Shown here piece after piece: positions 61,226 through 64,000 of a stretch of 64,000 nt of DNA. Below the pieces are notes generated by a model. It had not been told where the DNA came from. It did not search any database and saw only the letters and a list, made by a program, of their open reading frames with translations. The first letter of the stretch is position 1. Every line of letters begins with the position of its first letter. The position numbers and the translations under genes are program-made. Where the stretch lies: contig NZ_JAHKNI010000012.1 of assembly GCF_018860155.1 (NCBI RefSeq), forward strand, positions 62,001-126,000, read 5' to 3'. This DNA is from Nocardia albiluteola. Lineage in GTDB: Bacteria > Actinomycetota > Actinomycetes > Mycobacteriales > Mycobacteriaceae.

Positions 61226-61463
61226 CGCATGCTCCTTCCTGCGTGGTCCGCCACGACCAGGCCGGCGGCGGGGCGAATCCGGGCACCGCCTACCGTTCTG
61301 GTCCGTGAGACCACCTTCTATTGTCCCTCATGTGTTTCCGGCACGGTGTCGTCGGGCTGGATGATCGACGCGCTCCCGCAGCACAACGCGCGACCGGCCG
61401 GTCCGCATTCCCAGGTCGTGCCCTCGGCGTGGCAGCGTAGGCCCTCCGCGCGAGTTCGGCATA

Positions 61464-62213
61464 GTGAGCAGGGTGAACGTGCCGGGCGGACCGTATCCGG
61501 GGCGGCCTCGGGGTCCGAGGCCGCCCCGCGGCGGTCGGGCCCTGGTCGCCGGCTACGCGGCACTGGGGTGCCTGCTCACCGCCTGCGGATCGACGGTGCC
61601 CGGACATCCCGCCGAGGTGCGCAGCAGCGCCGCGGCGCGGCAAGCCGCGGCGGATCTGGCCTCGATGCTGCCGACCCAGGCGCAGTTTCCCTCCTCCTAT
61701 CAGACGGCGGTGCTGTCGTACGAGGAGGCCACTCGGGCCGCGGCGGACCTGACCGGCATTCCCGACGGGGTGACGACCGTCACCCCGGCCGGGTGTGCGA
61801 CGGCGTCGCCGTCGGATCCGAACGCCGTCGCGATCGTGGTCGGCACCGACGACGACACCCGGGCCACGATCACCGTCGAACTGACGCGGGCCGCCGAGCC
61901 GCTTGCGCGGCTGCACGCGCAACTGCGGCGTTGCGGCACGGTGCGGGCCCAGCACGGACCGATCACCAATACCGTTGTGACGCAACTCGATCCACCGCCG
62001 CCGGTGAATGCCGACGACTCGCTCGCTTGGAGCCGGACGGTGAGCGGGCAGCAGCGGGGGCCGGGCCTGGACAGGTCCATGCGGACGCTGGCCGCGCAGC
62101 TCGGTGACGTGCGGATCACCGCCACCTATCTGAGCTTCGGGGACGGCACACCCGACATGGAGGGCCTGGATCAGGTGTTCACGGCGGCGGTCGTGGACGT
62201 CCGCAAGGGCTGA
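61464..62213 (+). CDS. putative lipoprotein (DUF5642-like)
   Basis: A 249-residue exported protein. A long N-region rich in Pro/Arg precedes a hydrophobic stretch and a lipobox LLTACGS (Cys41), so the mature protein should be anchored to the membrane outer face. The mature domain has ASMLPTQAQFPSSYQTAVL, VTPAGCATASPSDP and VRAQHGPITNTVV, similar to mycobacterial lipoproteins of the DUF5642/LpqN type. Function unknown. Confidence 0.6.
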   Translation: MSRVNVPGGPYPGRPRGPRPPRGGRALVAGYAALGCLLTACGSTVPGHPAEVRSSAAARQAAADLASMLPTQAQFPSSYQTAVLSYEEATRAAADLTGIPDGVTTVTPAGCATASPSDPNAVAIVVGTDDDTRATITVELTRAAEPLARLHAQLRRCGTVRAQHGPITNTVVTQLDPPPPVNADDSLAWSRTVSGQQRGPGLDRSMRTLAAQLGDVRITATYLSFGDGTPDMEGLDQVFTAAVVDVRKG

Positions 62214-62403
62214 ACCGTCGGGACGGATCGCGCGCCTGCCCGCGAGTCTCCCTGTCCGGACGATAGCAGCCGCCCCCGACATGAACCCGCCTCGCGGACC
62301 CTGATCGGGGGAGTGATGCACAGCGCCGAAGGTTATCCCCAGGCCAACCGAAAGCCCAGGTCGCCGCCTGACCGCCGATACGCGCTGCGGCCAGGGTGGA
62401 TGC

Positions 62404-63675
62404 ATGACAACCGCTACCGAACCCACTCCCGCCGACAACGCCTCCGGTCGCTGCTGTGCCGGCACCGCATCGATCCGGCCCGAGGCCGCCCGGACCACAC
62501 CCCCGACCGTCACCGGCCGACCCGCGGGGTCGGCCCGGGATGGTGCCTGCGCGCCGGACGAACCGGCGGCCGACCGACTGTCGCTACGGGTCGACACTCC
62601 CTCCGAATGCATCGCCGCGGTCCCCGCGTTGCTCGGGTACGTGCCACGCCGATCGATCGTCGCCCTGCTGTTGAACGAGGCGCCGCCGCGGTCCGGTGCG
62701 GTGATCCTCGGCGCCGTCACCCACCACGAGCTGGTCCTGTCCGGCCCCGCCGCATGGGCGCGGCTCTCCGAGCAGTTGGCGGGACTGTGCGCGCGTCAGC
62801 GCGTCGTCGCGGTGTTGGTGCTGATCATCGATGACCGCGCGGCACAGCCCGGCGGGGATCGCGCGGCGCGCCGACGTGGCCGGCACCGCGAACTCGTCGG
62901 GGCGCTCGAGAGCGCACTGGCCGCCGAGGGCATCCAGCTCGACGAGGCCTGGGGTATGTGCGCGATCGCCCCGGGCGCACCGTGGTGGGATGTGCTGGCA
63001 CCCGGGACCGCAGGCGTGCAGACCGATCCTGCCGCCTCGCCCGTCGCGCTGGCCGAGGCGTCCGGCGAGCGCGGAACCTGCTCCTCACACACCGAGCCGA
63101 GCGTTCCGCTGGAGCTCGATGCGCAGCTCTCGTACGACGTGCGTGGGGAGCTCGAGATGGCGACGATCGAGGCGGGGCACCGATTCCGCGCCGCGGTGTT
63201 CCGCGACGAGGTGAGCCGCTATCAGCGCGCAAGTCTGAAGGAGGTACTCGACCGCGTCGACGGTGTCGCCGCCGGCGGCGAGCTCGGTGCGCGTGCCATG
63301 GCCCGCATTGCCGTCGCCCTGCGCGATCCCACCGTGCGCGACGCGATGTTCGCGTTGGCCGGCGGCGCTCGTGCGGCCGCCGCCGAGCAGGTGTGGGCGC
63401 ACCTGTGCCGGGCACTGACCGGACGGGACCGCGCGGAGGCGGCGACTCTGCTGGGCTACTGCGCGTTCACCCGCGGCGACCGGTCGCTCGCGGGAACCGC
63501 ACTGCAGGCCGCACTGGAATCGAATTCGGACCACACCCTCGCCCGGCTGCTCGACACGGCGCTCGGCGTCGGGATGCGGCCCCAGGAAATCCGCAAACTT
63601 GCCTGCAGCGGCCGGGCCAAGGCCGCCGAACTCGGCGTCGAGCTCGATCCGCACCCGGAATGGCCGCAGCCGTGA
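62404..63675 (+). CDS. DUF4192 domain protein
   Basis: A 423-residue protein. After a Pro/Thr-rich N-terminal 55 residues comes the DUF4192 core: SLRVDTPSECIAAVPALLGY, then VPRRSIVALLLNEAPPRSGA, and LDEAWGMCAIAPGAPWWDVL. The C-terminal third is helical and TPR-like (AATLLGYCAFTRGDRSLAGT, then ALQAALESNSDHTLARLLDT). The family is confined to actinobacteria and has no known function. Start ATG 62404. Confidence 0.85.
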   Translation: MTTATEPTPADNASGRCCAGTASIRPEAARTTPPTVTGRPAGSARDGACAPDEPAADRLSLRVDTPSECIAAVPALLGYVPRRSIVALLLNEAPPRSGAVILGAVTHHELVLSGPAAWARLSEQLAGLCARQRVVAVLVLIIDDRAAQPGGDRAARRRGRHRELVGALESALAAEGIQLDEAWGMCAIAPGAPWWDVLAPGTAGVQTDPAASPVALAEASGERGTCSSHTEPSVPLELDAQLSYDVRGELEMATIEAGHRFRAAVFRDEVSRYQRASLKEVLDRVDGVAAGGELGARAMARIAVALRDPTVRDAMFALAGGARAAAAEQVWAHLCRALTGRDRAEAATLLGYCAFTRGDRSLAGTALQAALESNSDHTLARLLDTALGVGMRPQEIRKLACSGRAKAAELGVELDPHPEWPQP

Positions 63676-63752
63676 GGTCTGCGGCCGGACGATCGATGCG
63701 TGCCCGCCACCGGCGTCGCGCGGCCGGGTGCCGGAGGCCGCCCGGCGCGGCG

Positions 63753-64000
63753 CTACCGGGCGCTGTGCGCGCGGGCGCCCAGCGACTGCAGGAAAGCCCA
63801 AGCGTCGGTGACGATCTCGTCGAGATCGTTGTGCTCCGGACGCCATCCGAGTTCGGCGATCGCGCGCTTGCTGGAGGCGATCAGCACCGCGGGATCGCCG
63901 GCGCGCCGGGATGCGTCGACCGCCGTGATCGGGCGGCCCGTCACCCGCTCGCAGGCCGAGATCACCTCGCGTACCGAAAAGCCGGTGCCGCTGCCGAGAT
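63753..64000 (-). CDS. galE: UDP-glucose 4-epimerase, 3' end (5' end outside window)
   Basis: The frame is open to the window edge. It reads GSGTGFSVREVISACERVTG, then RPITAVDASRRAGDPAVLIA and SSKRAIAELGWRPEHNDLDE, ending in a Trp-Ala-Phe helix. This is the C-terminal substrate-binding part of GalE-type short-chain dehydrogenases, which interconvert UDP-glucose and UDP-galactose. The catalytic Tyr and the NAD site lie outside. Other NDP-sugar epimerases cannot be excluded from this part. Confidence 0.8.
   Translation of the reverse strand, partial: LGSGTGFSVREVISACERVTGRPITAVDASRRAGDPAVLIASSKRAIAELGWRPEHNDLDEIVTDAWAFLQSLGARAHSAR

Noticed and set aside
1..64000. tRNA, rRNA, CRISPR arrays, insertion sequences, attachment sites
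   Set aside because: I looked for T-loop-like GGTTCGAATCC, rRNA cores, evenly spaced repeats, transposase or integrase motifs and found none that hold up.

Overview
The window is high-GC actinobacterial DNA. It most likely comes from a mycolic-acid-containing member of the Mycobacteriales, with Nocardia the best guess. Supporting features are a secreted mycolyltransferase-like esterase (20280-21275), Lsr2, a lexA / LysM-protein / nrdR block arranged as in mycobacteria, an AhpC-AhpD-OxyR block, Scr1-type (DUF5753) regulators with DUF397 and DUF574 partners, and the actinobacterial SCO2521-SCO2524 gene set. The genus is an inference. No rRNA, tRNA, CRISPR array, transposase or prophage was recognised.

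Layout. 1-2157: an esterase cut by the window edge, then a stretch of gene remains (carboxyltransferase fragment, 3'-truncated YnfA-type gene) around an intact DUF3237 gene. 2118-7644: small metabolic and regulatory genes, an APC permease, a zinc polyol dehydrogenase, a GNAT enzyme and a channel-like membrane protein. 7650-12561: a tight four-gene minus-strand operon matching SCO2524-SCO2523-SCO2522-SCO2521, a conserved system of unknown function with a variant P-loop ATPase. 12788-15266: two overlapping flavin monooxygenases. 15865-18682: DUF397 protein, DUF574 methyltransferase, Scr1/HTH regulator and two tiny divergent ORFs, with a four-iteron operator in the divergent gap. 18690-24185: PucR-type regulator, mycolyltransferase, methyltransferase coupled to a PAS-GGDEF protein, and Lsr2.

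24547-29348: MarR regulator beside an isochorismatase remnant, then a magnesium unit. On the minus strand this unit reads: promoter, M-box riboswitch, a downstream hairpin that competes with the riboswitch closing stem, a proline-rich upstream ORF, a 58-codon ORF, and an NRAMP-family transporter whose metal-site residues fit the Mg2+ (NRMT) branch. A CDF metal exporter diverges from it. 29376-34848: CtaG-like protein, lexA, LysM protein, nrdR, and small regulator/enzyme pairs with visible operators. 34981-39600: a large HrpA helicase with two low-complexity inserts. 40020-46046: aminotransferase, DUF5134 protein, ahpD, ahpC, oxyR, MBL hydrolase and a GGCT-like protein. 46769-50251: a fused indolepyruvate:ferredoxin oxidoreductase.

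50481-54467: an EACC1 gene overlapping a caspase-EccC (type VII ATPase) fusion. The caspase part lacks its catalytic His and Cys segment and the ATPase part carries three frame breaks, so this looks like a conflict or secretion-type system in decay. 54512-64000: a membrane protein, a polyamine operon (ornithine-type decarboxylase followed by a SpeD-SpeE fusion), a Ski2-like DUF3516 helicase, a PAC2 protein, a lipoprotein, a DUF4192 protein and the 3' end of galE.

The items most worth a second look are the M-box/uORF/NRMT unit, the EACC1-pseudocaspase-EccC locus, the SCO2521-2524 operon, and the 15-bp-spaced operator iterons of the Scr1 locus.
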